A DNA stretch of 64,000 nt from an uncultured Alistipes sp. (GTDB lineage Bacteria; Bacteroidota; Bacteroidia; Bacteroidales; Rikenellaceae). Positions 35,272 to 44,051 of the stretch are shown piece by piece. How positions within the stretch are numbered: position 1 is the first letter of the stretch; the number at the start of each line of letters is the position of its first letter. The position numbers and the translations under genes are program-made. The notes beneath the pieces are model-generated. The model had not been told where the DNA came from. It saw nothing but the letters and a program-made list of their open reading frames with translations, and ran no database searches. The DNA is taken from assembly GCA_947591475.1 (NCBI GenBank), contig CANQDE010000002.1, positions 352,783 to 416,782 of the forward strand, read 5' to 3'.

Positions 35272-37302
35272 ATGGCTACGAATACCAAACTTTCGCGGGT
35301 GGCCGATAACATCCGTATCCTGTCGGCCGCTATGGTCGAGCGGGCCAAATCGGGACACCCGGGCGGTGCCATGGGCGGTGCGGATTTCGTTACGGTGCTC
35401 TTCACCGAGTTTCTGCGCTATGACCCCGATCGCATGGATTATCCCTTCCGCGACCGGCTCTTCCTCGACCCGGGACACATGGCGCCGATGCTCTACTCGG
35501 TGCTGTCGATGGCCGGCCACTTCACGTTGGAAGATTTGCAGTCGTTGCGGCAGTGGGGAAGCGTTACCCCCGGCCACCCCGAAGTCGAGGTACTGCGGGG
35601 AATCGAGAATACCTCCGGCCCGTTGGGTCAGGGGCATGCCATGGCTCTCGGCGCCGCGATCGCCGAACGGTTCCTCGCAAGCCGGTTCGGTGAGTGGACT
35701 GCCCACAAGACGTATGCCTATATTTCCGACGGCGCCGTCGAAGAGGAGATTTCGCAGGGCGTAGGCCGCATCGCCGGCCACTTGGGCCTCTCGAATTTCA
35801 TCATGTATTACGACTCGAACAACATCCAGCTTTCGACGACCGTCGACGCTGTGGATAGCGAGGACGTCGCCATGAAGTACAAGGCGTGGGGTTGGAACGT
35901 GCTGTCGGTCGATGGACACGACATCGACGCCCTGCGCAAAGCGCTCACAGCGGCCAATGCCGAGACCGAACGGCCGACGTTGATTATCGGCCGCACAACG
36001 ATGGGCCGCGGCGCCGTAGGCCCCGACGGATGCAGTTACGAAAACAAGGTCTCGACGCACGGACAACCGTTGTCGGCTGCCGGTGCCGATTTCGCCGCGA
36101 CGGTGAAACATTTGGGCGGCGATCCCGAACATCCGTTCACGTTCTTCGAGGAGAGCTGCGAGGTTTTCGACGAACGGCGCGGACAGTTGCGCGAATGGGC
36201 GAAAAAGCAGGCCGAAATCGAAAAGTCGTGGCGTTCGGAGCATCTCGATCTGGCGCATAAACTCGACGGATTCTTCGCCGGTGAACTTCCCGAAATCGAC
36301 TGGAACAGCATCGAACTGAAGGCTGACAGTGCGACACGTGCGGCTTCGGCTTCGGTGTTGGGCGTACTGGCCGACAAGGTGGAGAATCTCATCGTCGCAT
36401 CGGCCGACCTCTCCAACTCGGATAAAACGGACGGTTATCTCAAAAAAACGAAAGCCTTTGCAAAGGGCGATTTTTCCGGAAAATTCTTCCAAGCGGGCGT
36501 GTCGGAGTTGACGATGGCTTGCGTCATGAACGGTATGGCGCTTCACGGCGGCGTGATTCCGGCATGCGGCACGTTCTTCGTATTTTCGGATTACATGAAG
36601 CCGGCCGTGCGGCTGTCGGCCCTGATGCGGTTGCACGTGATTTACATCTGGACGCACGATTCGTTCCGCGTGGGCGAAGACGGCCCGACGCATCAGCCGA
36701 TCGAACAGGAGGCGCAAATCCGACTGATGGAACATCTGCACAATCATCGGGGCGAACGCTCGATGGTGGTGTTGCGTCCGGCCGACGGCGACGAAACCGT
36801 ATCGGCATGGAAGCTGGCGCTCGAAGAGCATCGACCCGTGGCATTGATTCTTTCGCGTCAGAATATCGCGACGCTGCCGGTGTTGAGCCAGAACCGTCGC
36901 AAGGAGGCCATGCAGATTTCCAAAGGCGGTTATGTCGTCATGGACGCTGCGAAACCCGCCGCGATTCTGGTAGCCGACGGTTCGGAGGTCTCGACGTTGG
37001 TCGAGGGGGCTCGGCTGTTGGCCGCCGAAGGCATTTCGGTGCGCGTGGTGAACGTTCCGAGCGAGGGCCTGTTCCGCGACCAGCCGCGTTCGTATCAGCA
37101 AACGGTTCTGCCGGCCGGAATTCCGCGTTACGGAATGACTTCGGGCCTGCCCGTGAATCTGGCAGGATTGGTCGGCGAAAACGGAACCATCCACGGGCTG
37201 AATCATTTCGGTTATTCGGCGCCCTACAAGGTACTCGACGAACAATTCGGCTACAATGGAAAAACCGTCGCCGAAGAGGTAAAAAAGCTGCTCGGAAAGT
37301 AA
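35272..37302 (+). CDS. tkt: Transketolase
   Basis: A 676-residue TPP enzyme of the non-oxidative pentose phosphate pathway, moving two-carbon units between sugar phosphates. The TPP-binding region is 'YISDGAVEEEISQG' to 'NNIQLSTTVD'; phosphate-site residues lie in 'RAKSGHPGGAMGGADF'; the pyrimidine-binding domain contains 'TWTHDSFRVGEDGPTHQP' type sequence, seen as 'IWTHDSFRVGEDGPTHQPIE'. The C-terminal domain is complete. ATG 35272 follows directly after the tandem repeat array. Confidence 0.97.
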   Translation: MATNTKLSRVADNIRILSAAMVERAKSGHPGGAMGGADFVTVLFTEFLRYDPDRMDYPFRDRLFLDPGHMAPMLYSVLSMAGHFTLEDLQSLRQWGSVTPGHPEVEVLRGIENTSGPLGQGHAMALGAAIAERFLASRFGEWTAHKTYAYISDGAVEEEISQGVGRIAGHLGLSNFIMYYDSNNIQLSTTVDAVDSEDVAMKYKAWGWNVLSVDGHDIDALRKALTAANAETERPTLIIGRTTMGRGAVGPDGCSYENKVSTHGQPLSAAGADFAATVKHLGGDPEHPFTFFEESCEVFDERRGQLREWAKKQAEIEKSWRSEHLDLAHKLDGFFAGELPEIDWNSIELKADSATRAASASVLGVLADKVENLIVASADLSNSDKTDGYLKKTKAFAKGDFSGKFFQAGVSELTMACVMNGMALHGGVIPACGTFFVFSDYMKPAVRLSALMRLHVIYIWTHDSFRVGEDGPTHQPIEQEAQIRLMEHLHNHRGERSMVVLRPADGDETVSAWKLALEEHRPVALILSRQNIATLPVLSQNRRKEAMQISKGGYVVMDAAKPAAILVADGSEVSTLVEGARLLAAEGISVRVVNVPSEGLFRDQPRSYQQTVLPAGIPRYGMTSGLPVNLAGLVGENGTIHGLNHFGYSAPYKVLDEQFGYNGKTVAEEVKKLLGK

Positions 37303-37323
37303 TTTTTGGATTAGTATATGTCG

Positions 37324-37363
37324 CAGACCGCCATGAGAATGTTTATGGCGGTCTGTTGCTTTA
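37324..37363 (+). terminator. Terminator-like hairpin after tkt
   Basis: CAGACCGCCAT pairs with ATGGCGGTCTG around a 10-nt loop, followed by TTGCTTTATTT. It lies 21 nt after the transketolase stop. Confidence 0.75.
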
Positions 37364-37390
37364 TTTCTGCATGCAATGTAAATAAATTTG

Positions 37391-37491
37391 TTTTTTGCCC
37401 GGCTTTTCGTAATCTTTGGCTTCGCCGAAGATACTTCGCCTCGACAATGCTCAAATAAATTTGGCATTTTGCTCGGCTTTTCGTATCTTTG
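37391..37491 (+). repeat. Dispersed promoter-carrying repeat, copy 2
   Basis: Contains CGGCTTTTCGTAATCTTTGGCTTCGCCGAAGATAC..., then AATGCTCAAATAAATTTGGCATTTTGCTCGGCTTTTCGTATCTTTG. The last part has TTTG at 37460-37463, a 20-nt spacer and TATCTTTG at 37484-37491, a full promoter consensus. Nearly identical sequence lies directly before dnaX (57487-57544), and a degenerate copy lies at 18.5 kb. Confidence 0.75.
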
Positions 37492-37497
37492 TCCCAG

Positions 37498-37672
37498 ACA
37501 TATTGAAAGCGCATCGGCTTTTCTTCTTTGTTCGGAACTTAGACACTTTTGGCAAAAGAAGGATTCGAGTCGATGCTCGCGCTGTTTTTCGGCGTGGGCA
37601 TTTCTTCGATCTTCTTTTGCGGGCAGTCTAAGGCCTCGAACAAGGGTTGAGTGATTTGCCCGCATTTTTTAT
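37498..37672 (+). ncRNA. Candidate small RNA between tkt and the aminotransferase gene
   Basis: This ~175-nt segment has a consensus promoter just upstream (TATCTTTG at 37484-37491), an internal long hairpin and a terminator at its end, with no believable ORF. In the hairpin, GCAAAAGAAG (37552-37561) pairs with CTTCTTTTGC (37611-37620), and inside it GCTCGCGCTG pairs with CGGCGTGGGC over a T5 loop with three G-U pairs; the G-U pairs favour a plus-strand RNA. The 5' part also has TTCTTCTTT able to pair with AAAGAAG, so alternative folds exist. I do not recognise a known family. The RNA is inferred, not shown. Confidence 0.4.
37618..37672 (+). terminator. Intrinsic terminator of the candidate small RNA
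   Basis: TGCGGGCA pairs with TGCCCGCA over a 31-nt loop, followed directly by TTTTTTATT. The large loop is unusual but the stem and T-run are good. Confidence 0.6.
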
Positions 37673-37770
37673 TGACTGACACGGAGCGCACGGCCTTTAC
37701 GGAAGCTGCAACAACAATTGGGAGCGCCCACAGCCATCGAAAGCGAATCGACCGCCCATCGCGCTAACAA

Positions 37771-37865
37771 AAAACCGGCCGGAGAACCCACGTCTTACGT
37801 TTCGGTCATTCTGTTGCCCTTAATGGCCTTCGGCAGAACGATCGTCTCGGTTCCCGGCTGGTTTT
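37771..37865. other. Long rod-like hairpin downstream of the aminotransferase gene
   Basis: AAAACCGGCCGGAGAACC pairs with GGTTCCCGGCTGGTTTT (one G-U, one bulge), and an inner TTCTGTTG/CGGCAGAA stem closes further in. On the minus strand the outer arm is followed by TTTTTTG, 35 nt after the aminotransferase stop, so it may serve as that gene's terminator. On the plus strand the G-U pairs favour an RNA. The surrounding 37303-37899 stretch has no convincing protein gene. Confidence 0.45.
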
Positions 37866-37899
37866 GTCTCTTTTTCGATGATAGCATCAGGCGTAGCGA

Positions 37900-39093
37900 C
37901 TATCGGTTGTTGTAGGCTTCGAGGGCCTTTCCGAGAACGACCAATGCCCGCTTCAAATCTTCCTTGCAAAGGATGTAGGCGATTCGTACCTCGTTGCGTC
38001 CGAGACAGGGATCGGTGTAGAATCCCGAAGCAGGGGCCAACATCACCGTTTCGCCCTCGTACTCGAAGTCCGAAAGGCACCAAGCACAGAACTTATCGCA
38101 GTCGTCGACCGGCAGACGCGCCACCGTATAGAAGGCCCCCATCGGAATGGGCGAATAGACGCCCGGAATACGGTTCAGCCCGTCTATCAAGCATTTGCGG
38201 CGTTCGATATACTCTTCGTAAACCTCGGCGCCGTACGACCGCGGTGCGTCGATCGAGGCTTCGGCCACGATCTGCCCCAACAACGGCGGCGAAAGGCGGG
38301 CCTGACAGAATTTCATGACCGCATCGCGCACCTTGCGGTTCTTGGAGATGAGGGCGCCGATGCGGATGCCGCACTCCGAATAACGCTTCGATACCGAATC
38401 GATCAACACGACATGCTGTTCGATGCCTTCGAGGTGGCAGGCCGAGATGTAGGGCGAACCGGTATAAATAAATTCGCGATAGACCTCGTCCGAAAAGAGG
38501 AACAAATCGTATTTGAGCACCAAATCGCGGATGCTGTTCATTTCGCGCCGCGTATAGAGATAGCCCGTCGGGTTGTTGGGGTTGCAAATCAGAATACCGC
38601 GCGTCCGTTCATTGATGAGCTTCTCGAATTCGGCCACATCCGGCAGCGCAAAGCCCTGTTCGATGGTCGAGACGACGGGGCGGATGACCGCGCCGGCCGA
38701 AATGGCGAAAGCCATGTAGTTGGCGTAGGCCGGTTCCGGAACGATGATTTCGTCACCCGGATTCAGACAGGACATGAAGGCGAACAACACCGCCTCCGAA
38801 CCGCCCGCCGTAACAATGATGTCCTCGGGTGTGAGGTTGATTTGGTATTGCGCATAGTATTCGGCCAGCTTCTCGCGCAACGAGCGATAGCCGTCGCTCG
38901 GGCTGTATTCCAGAATTTTCCGGTCGATGTGTTTCAGCGCATCAAGCCCCACTTGCGGCGTCGGCAGGTCGGGTTGGCCGATATTGAGTTGATAGATTTT
39001 CGTACCTCGGGCACGGGCGGCCTCGGCAAGCGGTACGAGTTTGCGAATCGGCGATGCCGGCATCAATTCGGCACGTTGGGAGATTTCGGGCAT
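37900..39093 (-). CDS. Class I PLP-dependent aminotransferase
   Basis: A 397-residue fold-type I aminotransferase. The PLP-binding Lys is in 'DSVSKRYSECGIRIG'; 'CNPNNPTGYLY' and 'FLFSDEVYREF' are standard cofactor motifs, and 'NEVRIAY' holds the substrate-carboxylate Arg. The start 'LMPASPIRKLVPLAEAA' and the general pattern resemble aspartate/aromatic aminotransferase-like enzymes common in Bacteroidetes; exact substrate is not determinable. It has its own promoter box at 39150-39157. Confidence 0.93.
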   Translation of the reverse strand: MPEISQRAELMPASPIRKLVPLAEAARARGTKIYQLNIGQPDLPTPQVGLDALKHIDRKILEYSPSDGYRSLREKLAEYYAQYQINLTPEDIIVTAGGSEAVLFAFMSCLNPGDEIIVPEPAYANYMAFAISAGAVIRPVVSTIEQGFALPDVAEFEKLINERTRGILICNPNNPTGYLYTRREMNSIRDLVLKYDLFLFSDEVYREFIYTGSPYISACHLEGIEQHVVLIDSVSKRYSECGIRIGALISKNRKVRDAVMKFCQARLSPPLLGQIVAEASIDAPRSYGAEVYEEYIERRKCLIDGLNRIPGVYSPIPMGAFYTVARLPVDDCDKFCAWCLSDFEYEGETVMLAPASGFYTDPCLGRNEVRIAYILCKEDLKRALVVLGKALEAYNNR

Positions 39094-39149
39094 GGCGATA
39101 TACAGTTTATGGGTGATTCGTTATGCGATTCGTCGAATCGGAACTGTTA

Positions 39150-39157
39150 CAAAGATA
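39150..39157 (-). promoter_or_regulatory. Candidate promoter -7 box for the aminotransferase gene
   Basis: TATCTTTG on the minus strand, predicting a leader of about 50 nt. The rest of the 236-nt gap to the HxlR gene holds nothing else I can support. Confidence 0.5.
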
Positions 39158-39329
39158 CGAAATTTTTATTAGCGCGGTAGACCGTTATTTTGCTTTCGAT
39201 GGTCATCTTCGCTTCCGACCCTTATTCATTTACGCTTTCGATAGTTGTAGGTGCTCCTATCTTTATTTTTACCGCGACACGGAATGTCGGAATAGAATCG
39301 AATTGAAAGTCGTCCGACAAAATCCGCGT

Positions 39330-39698
39330 TTACCGTTTGAGTGCGGCTTTGCGGTCTTTGAGAATCTCCTCCTGATGCTCCACTGCCCAGTCGATCAACC
39401 GGTCGATGTGCGGCAACAACGATTCGGCCCGCGGGGTGAGCGTATATTCCACGTGGGGCGGTACCTCGGGATAGACCTTCCGAACGATGAATCCGTCTTC
39501 TTCGAGCGTACGGAGCGTAACGGTCAACATTTTGGATGAAATGTCGGGAAGCATGTGTTGCAAGTTCTTGAATCGCATCGTGCCGTTTCGATGCAACAGA
39601 AAGAGCACTAATAACGACCATTTATCGCCGAAACGTGCAAGGATATTTCGTATCGGGCATTCGGGAAATCGGAGGTCTTCGATCGTTATTCGGTCCAT
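39330..39698 (-). CDS. HxlR-family winged-helix transcriptional regulator
   Basis: A 122-residue HxlR/MarR-like dimeric regulator. 'CPIRNILARFGDKWSLLVLFLL' is the signature start with the conserved Cys, 'MRFKNLQHMLPDISSKMLTVTLRTLEEDGFI' the winged helix (quoted by region), and 'VEYTLTPRAESLLPHIDRLI' the C-terminal helix. Some members sense electrophiles through that Cys. A palindrome overlapping its promoter (39717-39737) is a likely autoregulatory site. No divergent target gene lies next to it; a tandem repeat and tRNA-Ser follow. Confidence 0.92.
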   Translation of the reverse strand: MDRITIEDLRFPECPIRNILARFGDKWSLLVLFLLHRNGTMRFKNLQHMLPDISSKMLTVTLRTLEEDGFIVRKVYPEVPPHVEYTLTPRAESLLPHIDRLIDWAVEHQEEILKDRKAALKR

Positions 39699-39716
39699 AT
39701 CGAATTGAGCGTTAAG

Positions 39717-39737
39717 TTACTTTACAAAGGTAAGTAA
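39717..39737 (-). promoter_or_regulatory. Promoter of hxlR overlapped by a palindromic operator candidate
   Basis: TTACTT-N9-AAGTAA is a perfect palindrome spanning the minus-strand -7 box TACCTTTG (39725-39732), 19 nt upstream of the HxlR ATG. A symmetrical site over a promoter is what a dimeric winged-helix repressor would need for autorepression. Confidence 0.5.
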
Positions 39738-39782
39738 ATTTTTATTAACAAGATGTTTCGGCCGACAGCGAGACTGATTTTT

Positions 39783-39924
39783 CGATGACCTTCCGATTCG
39801 TACCAATCAAGAAAATATTGGTCGAATGGTATGGAAATTTTTGTTTGTTTTCCCGATGACCCTCTGATCCGTACCAGTTAATAATAATTTGGTGGAATGA
39901 AAAAACGATATTATTTTTGTCGAC
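39783..39924 (+). repeat. Two tandem ~71 bp imperfect repeats before tRNA-Ser
   Basis: CGATGACCTTCCGATTCGTACCAATCAAGAAAATATTGGT... at 39783 and CGATGACCCTCTGATCCGTACCAGTTAATAATAATTTGGT... at 39854 align over most of their length. The second copy runs into the tRNA-Ser promoter region (TTATTTTTG just before the tRNA). Confidence 0.7.
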
Positions 39925-40009
39925 GGAAAGATGGCAGAGTGGTCGATTGCGGCGGTCTTGAAAACCGTTGAGCTGCAAGGCTCCGGGGGTTCGAATCCCT
40001 CTCTTTCCG
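39925..40009 (+). tRNA. tRNA-Ser (anticodon TGA)
   Basis: An 85-nt tRNA with the long variable arm typical of Ser. The acceptor GGAAAGA pairs with TCTTTCC, discriminator G; the anticodon loop CTTGAAA holds TGA; the T-arm GGGGGTTCGAATCCCTC is intact. No CCA is encoded. Confidence 0.95.
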
Positions 40010-40095
40010 CTGTCGAAGTGCTCCGTTCGTTTGCGAGAATGGGTGTGGTATCTTGAATTCGTATCCTCAGATTTATTTATTCTATTGCTATAAAA

Positions 40096-42156
40096 ATGCC
40101 CCGGATTTTATTTCGTATCTATCTGAAATTGGTTCTGCTGGCTGCTGCTGTCGGTATGCTTACACGTGTCGTGCTGCTCTTCAGCCCGCAGACGACCGAC
40201 CTCGACTTTAAGTTCGGCGAATGGTTCGAGATCTTCCTGTTGGGTGCACTGAACGATGTGTGCGCCATGACGCTGGGATTCGTCTTCATGATGGGCTTCG
40301 TAACGAGCGTTTCGGTTAGCAAATATCGCAAGCCGTTCGGGTTCATCCTGCTCGGCCTGCTGATTGCCGCAACGCTTTACATCCTCTGCTTCAACACGAT
40401 CTTCGACGAATACGGCGGTGTCGTGCCCGCTATCGCCGTCGGTATCATGGGCTATTGGACTGCGTCGTTTGCTCTGCGGCTCTACTGCGAACGCATCCGG
40501 CATGCGTGAACTTCGGTGTGGTTGGCCATACTGGTCGTCCTTTATGTCGGTTCGGTCATACTGAATGCTGCGTGCGAGGTCGTTTTTTGGAGCGAGTTCG
40601 GCGTGCGTTATAATTTCATCGCCGTAGATTATTTGGTCTACACCAACGAGGTCATCGGCAACATCGTCGAGTCGTATCCGATCGGATGGTGGATGCTCTG
40701 TCTGGTCGTCGTAACGTTCGCTGCCGTGTGGAGCGTTTTTCGCCGCGACTTGGGCCAGCCGGTGCCCGATGCCGAACCGTTGCGCTCGAAAATCGGTGCA
40801 TGGGCGGTTTATGGCGTCATGGCGATGGCCGCATTCGGGATAATGCGGTTCAATACGCGTTTCCAGAACAGCGCGAACGTCTACGTCAACGAGTTGCAGG
40901 CCAACGGTGCCTACAAGTTCTGCGAGGCGTTCGTCAAAAACGAGCTCGACTACAAGCAGTTCTACTTGACTTTGCCTGACGACGAGGCTGCGGCGATCGT
41001 CCATGCCGAATACGGCAGTTCGGGCGATAGCAATTTCCGCCACGTGGCGAGCGATCGGCTTGAAGAACATCCCAACATCGTGCTTGTTACGCTCGAAAGT
41101 ATGTCGGCATCGTTCTTGGAGCGCTTCGGAGGGACGGAGGCGTTGACGCCGTGCCTCGATGCGCTGTGCCGCGAGGGGCTTTCGTTCGATAACATCTACG
41201 CTACGGGCAACCGCACGGTGCGCGGTTTGGAGGCCGTGTCGCTCTCATTGCCGCCCTGCCCGGGCCAAAGTCTCATCAAACGGCCCGATAATGGCGGTTT
41301 GTTCACTACGGCAAGTGTGCTGCGTGCGAAAGGCTATTCGACCACGTATTTCTACGGCGGCAACGCCTATTTCGACAACATGGAGGCCTTTTTCGGGGGC
41401 AACGGCTATGAAATAGTCGATAAAAAGTCCTATGCACCCGACGAAATCACGTTCGCCAACATCTGGGGCGTGTGCGACGAGGATGCCTACCGCAAGGCGA
41501 TTGCGGTGCTCAGCCAAAAGGCCGCTTCGGGCGTGCCGTTCTTCGCCCACATCATGAGTGTCAGCAACCACCGGCCTTATACCTATCCGGACGGCCGTAT
41601 TCCGATTCCGAACGATTCGAAGTCGCGCGCCGGCGGCGTCATGTACAGCGACTATGCGCTCGGCGAGTTCATCGCTCAAGCCAAGAAGCAACCGTGGTTC
41701 GATAACACCGTCTTTCTTATCACGGCCGACCATTGCGCTTCGTCGGCCGGCAAGACCGAAATTCCGCTTGGCCGTTATCGCATTCCGGCCGTAATCTACG
41801 CTCCGTCGCGTATCGCACCGGCGACGGTCGGGAAAATTGCATCGCAAATCGACCTCGTGCCGACGTTGCTGGCTCTGCTTGGCATGGACTACGACGCCGG
41901 ATTCTACGGTCGGAATATCCTTGCCGACGATTTCCGCGAGCGGGCGTTTATCGCCACTTATGAGAATCTGGGCTATCTCGACGGCGAAGTGTTCACCGTT
42001 TTGTCGCCCGTTTGTCGCGTGTCGCAGTATCGGGTGGCGCCGACCGAGCAAGACCCTTACCATGTCGAACCGCTTGCAGAACCCGATACGGTCAATCTGC
42101 GCCGTGCGATCGGATTCTATCAGACGGCGGGCGAGTGGGGAACGCGCCGGTATTAA
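40096..42156 (+). pseudogene. LTA-synthase/sulfatase-family membrane protein interrupted by one in-frame TGA
   Basis: ORFs 40096-40509 and 40516-42156 are in the same frame, separated only by TGA at 40507-40509. Together they make a 686-residue protein of the LTA synthase-like sulfatase family: about five N-terminal membrane helices, then an extracytoplasmic phosphotransferase domain with 'NIVLVTLESMSASFLE' (metal Glu), the nucleophile Thr in 'GNRTVRGLE', and 'LITADHCASS' (metal Asp/His). In Bacteroidetes such proteins may add phosphoglycerol or phosphoethanolamine to envelope glycolipids. The stop falls between membrane helices; CGA or another sense codon to TGA would explain it. The second half has only a GTG at 40516, and would lack the first helices. 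Confidence 0.8.
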
Positions 42157-42175
42157 GCAACGGTCGACGGTTACG

Positions 42176-42211
42176 AAAAGAGCGGGGAACTCAACGAGTT
42201 CCCCGCTCTTC
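42176..42211. terminator. Bidirectional intrinsic terminator
   Basis: AGAGCGGGGAACTC-AAC-GAGTTCCCCGCTCT, with AAAA before and TTCGTC after. It lies between the LTA-synthase-like gene and the end of the rnf operon. Confidence 0.9.
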
Positions 42212-42238
42212 GTCTGTGTTCGGAATGGGACCGGTCCG

Positions 42239-42817
42239 TTAGACCAATCCCGAGAATCCCATGAAGGCCATGGCGAGGATGCCCGCCGTAATCAAAGCGA
42301 TGGGCACCCCTTTGAATGCCTTGGGAACATCTTCGAAGTCGAGCCGTTCGCGAATGCCGGCGAAGAGCACCAATGCCAAAGCGAATCCGAGCGCCGTAGC
42401 CACCGAGTAGGTAACGCTCTGCAACAGGTTGAACTCCTTCTGAATCATCAGAATGGCGACACCCAACACGGCGCAGTTCGTCGTAATCAACGGCAGGAAG
42501 ATACCCAATGCCTGATAGAGTGAAGGCGATACCTTTTTCAGGATGATTTCGACCATCTGAACTAATGCGGCGATCACCAAGATGAAGACGATCGTCTGCA
42601 TGTAGACGATGTCGAGCGGTACGAGCACATAGGTCTGGATCAGCCACGCAACGAGGGAGGCAATCGCCATGACGAACGTTACGGCAGCGCCCATACCGAG
42701 CGAAGTCTCGACCTTCGACGACACGCCCAAGAACGGACAGATGCCGAGGAATTGCGCCAGTACGACGTTGTTGACGAAGATGGCGCCGATGATGATGGCA
42801 AAATAGGAAAGCTCCAT
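42239..42817 (-). CDS. rnfA: Rnf electron transport complex subunit A
   Basis: A 192-residue six-helix inner-membrane subunit of the Rnf complex (ferredoxin:NAD+ oxidoreductase coupled to ion pumping). '[18 protein letters not shown]' carries the conserved Cys that shares an intramembrane iron-sulfur cluster with RnfE. It starts 2 nt after the rnfE stop and is the last gene of the cluster rnfB-C-D-G-E-A. Confidence 0.96.
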   Translation of the reverse strand: MELSYFAIIIGAIFVNNVVLAQFLGICPFLGVSSKVETSLGMGAAVTFVMAIASLVAWLIQTYVLVPLDIVYMQTIVFILVIAALVQMVEIILKKVSPSLYQALGIFLPLITTNCAVLGVAILMIQKEFNLLQSVTYSVATALGFALALVLFAGIRERLDFEDVPKAFKGVPIALITAGILAMAFMGFSGLV

Positions 42818-42819
42818 AA

Positions 42820-43404
42820 CTATTTCTTGGCTAATTTATTAAATAATACCATTAAATACCCGAGCACGAGGAAGGCGCCCGGTGCCAGCACGAAGATCAA
42901 CGGCATGTAGTCTCCGATGCCGAAGCTGTGGCCGAAGATGGCGCCGCTGCCCAGTATCTCACGTACGGCACCGATGACCGTGAGCGAAAGCGTAAAGCCC
43001 AATCCGATGCCGATACCGTCGAGCATCGAATCGAACGGCGAGTTCTTCGAGGCGAAGGCTTCGGCACGGCCCAAGATGATGCAGTTCACGACGATCAACG
43101 GGATGAAGACGCCGAGCGACGCATAGAGCGCGGGCACGAACGCCTGCATCAACATCTGGATGATGGTTACGAACGATGCGATGATGACGATGAAGGCCGG
43201 AATGCGGACTTTGTCGGGAATGATGTTCTTGACCAACGAGATGACCAAGTTCGACATAATCAGCACGGCCATCGTGGCGAGGCCCATGCCCATGCCATTT
43301 TCGGCCGACGTGGTGGTTCCCAGCGTCGGGCACATGCCCAATACCAGCACGAATGTCGGATTGTTCTTGACAATGCCGCTCAAAATAATTTTCAGCTTAT
43401 TCAT
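42820..43404 (-). CDS. rnfE: Rnf electron transport complex subunit E
   Basis: A 194-residue membrane paralogue of RnfA with inverted topology; '[20 protein letters not shown]' holds its conserved Cys. ATG 43404 gives the standard start '[16 protein letters not shown]' and overlaps the rnfG stop by 8 nt. The ORF-track start at 43533 lies inside rnfG and is rejected. Confidence 0.96.
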   Translation of the reverse strand: MNKLKIILSGIVKNNPTFVLVLGMCPTLGTTTSAENGMGMGLATMAVLIMSNLVISLVKNIIPDKVRIPAFIVIIASFVTIIQMLMQAFVPALYASLGVFIPLIVVNCIILGRAEAFASKNSPFDSMLDGIGIGLGFTLSLTVIGAVREILGSGAIFGHSFGIGDYMPLIFVLAPGAFLVLGYLMVLFNKLAKK

Positions 43405-44032
43405 TTTGACCTCCTTCCTGAGCCTCGTGGCCCTCGTTGTCCGTTGTACAGCCGCTTTCGGCCGCAGCGCCGTCGGCACCGCAAACCTGAGTATAGGCTT
43501 TATAGGCACGCGACATGGCATCGACGTACGCACGCGACGAAATGGTCGCGGCCGTCAGTGCGTCGACATCGCCGCCGTCCTTCTTGACGGCCATGTTCAT
43601 ATCGGCGGGATTCTTGCCTTTGAAGCTTGTGATGAGCGGATTGCCTTCGTCGGTCATCTTCGTGCCGAGACCCGGCGTTTCGCTCTGTTCCAATACGTTG
43701 ACGTTGATTACCTCGCCTGTGGGCGTGAAGCCGACCATCATGCGGATCGCACCGCCGAAGCCGTTCTTGGTCATCGTTTCGACGGCATAGCCGACCACTT
43801 CGTCGCCTGCCTTCGCGGTGTATGTCTTGATGGGCAATGCGTCGATTTCGAGTTCGGTTACTTGATTGTCGTCGAATGCCGGCAGCACGTTGTTGAGCGC
43901 CGCAATCGTCGCCGCCTTTTTGGCCTCGGCGATGGGCTCCTCGGTAATCAGGTTGACGACCCCGACGCCGGCCGACGCGATGAGCGTGATGCCGAAAAGG
44001 ACGGCCGTCATGTTCGAAAGTGTACTTTTCAT
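43397..44032 (-). CDS. rnfG: Rnf electron transport complex subunit G (FMN-binding)
   Basis: A 211-residue subunit with one N-terminal membrane helix and a periplasmic FMN domain. 'DALTAATISSRA' corresponds to the flavinylation motif (D-x-x-S/T-G/A-A-T) whose last Thr carries covalent FMN. The C-terminus is an acidic, Gly/Gln-rich tail. Covalent attachment needs an ApbE transferase, which is not in the window. Confidence 0.95.
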   Translation of the reverse strand: MKSTLSNMTAVLFGITLIASAGVGVVNLITEEPIAEAKKAATIAALNNVLPAFDDNQVTELEIDALPIKTYTAKAGDEVVGYAVETMTKNGFGGAIRMMVGFTPTGEVINVNVLEQSETPGLGTKMTDEGNPLITSFKGKNPADMNMAVKKDGGDVDALTAATISSRAYVDAMSRAYKAYTQVCGADGAAAESGCTTDNEGHEAQEGGQNE

Positions 44033-44051
44033 AAGTTTGCCTCCTTTTCAG

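Noticed and set aside
35224-37665. 813-residue minus-strand ORF
   Set aside because: Lies antisense to transketolase and through repeat DNA; no recognisable domain, and transketolase is complete on the other strand.
40507-40509. TGA in the LTA-synthase-like gene as a selenocysteine codon
   Set aside because: The position is in a membrane-domain loop with no Cys or selenocysteine in the family, no selenocysteine insertion hairpin was recognised next to it, and no Sec machinery is in the window.
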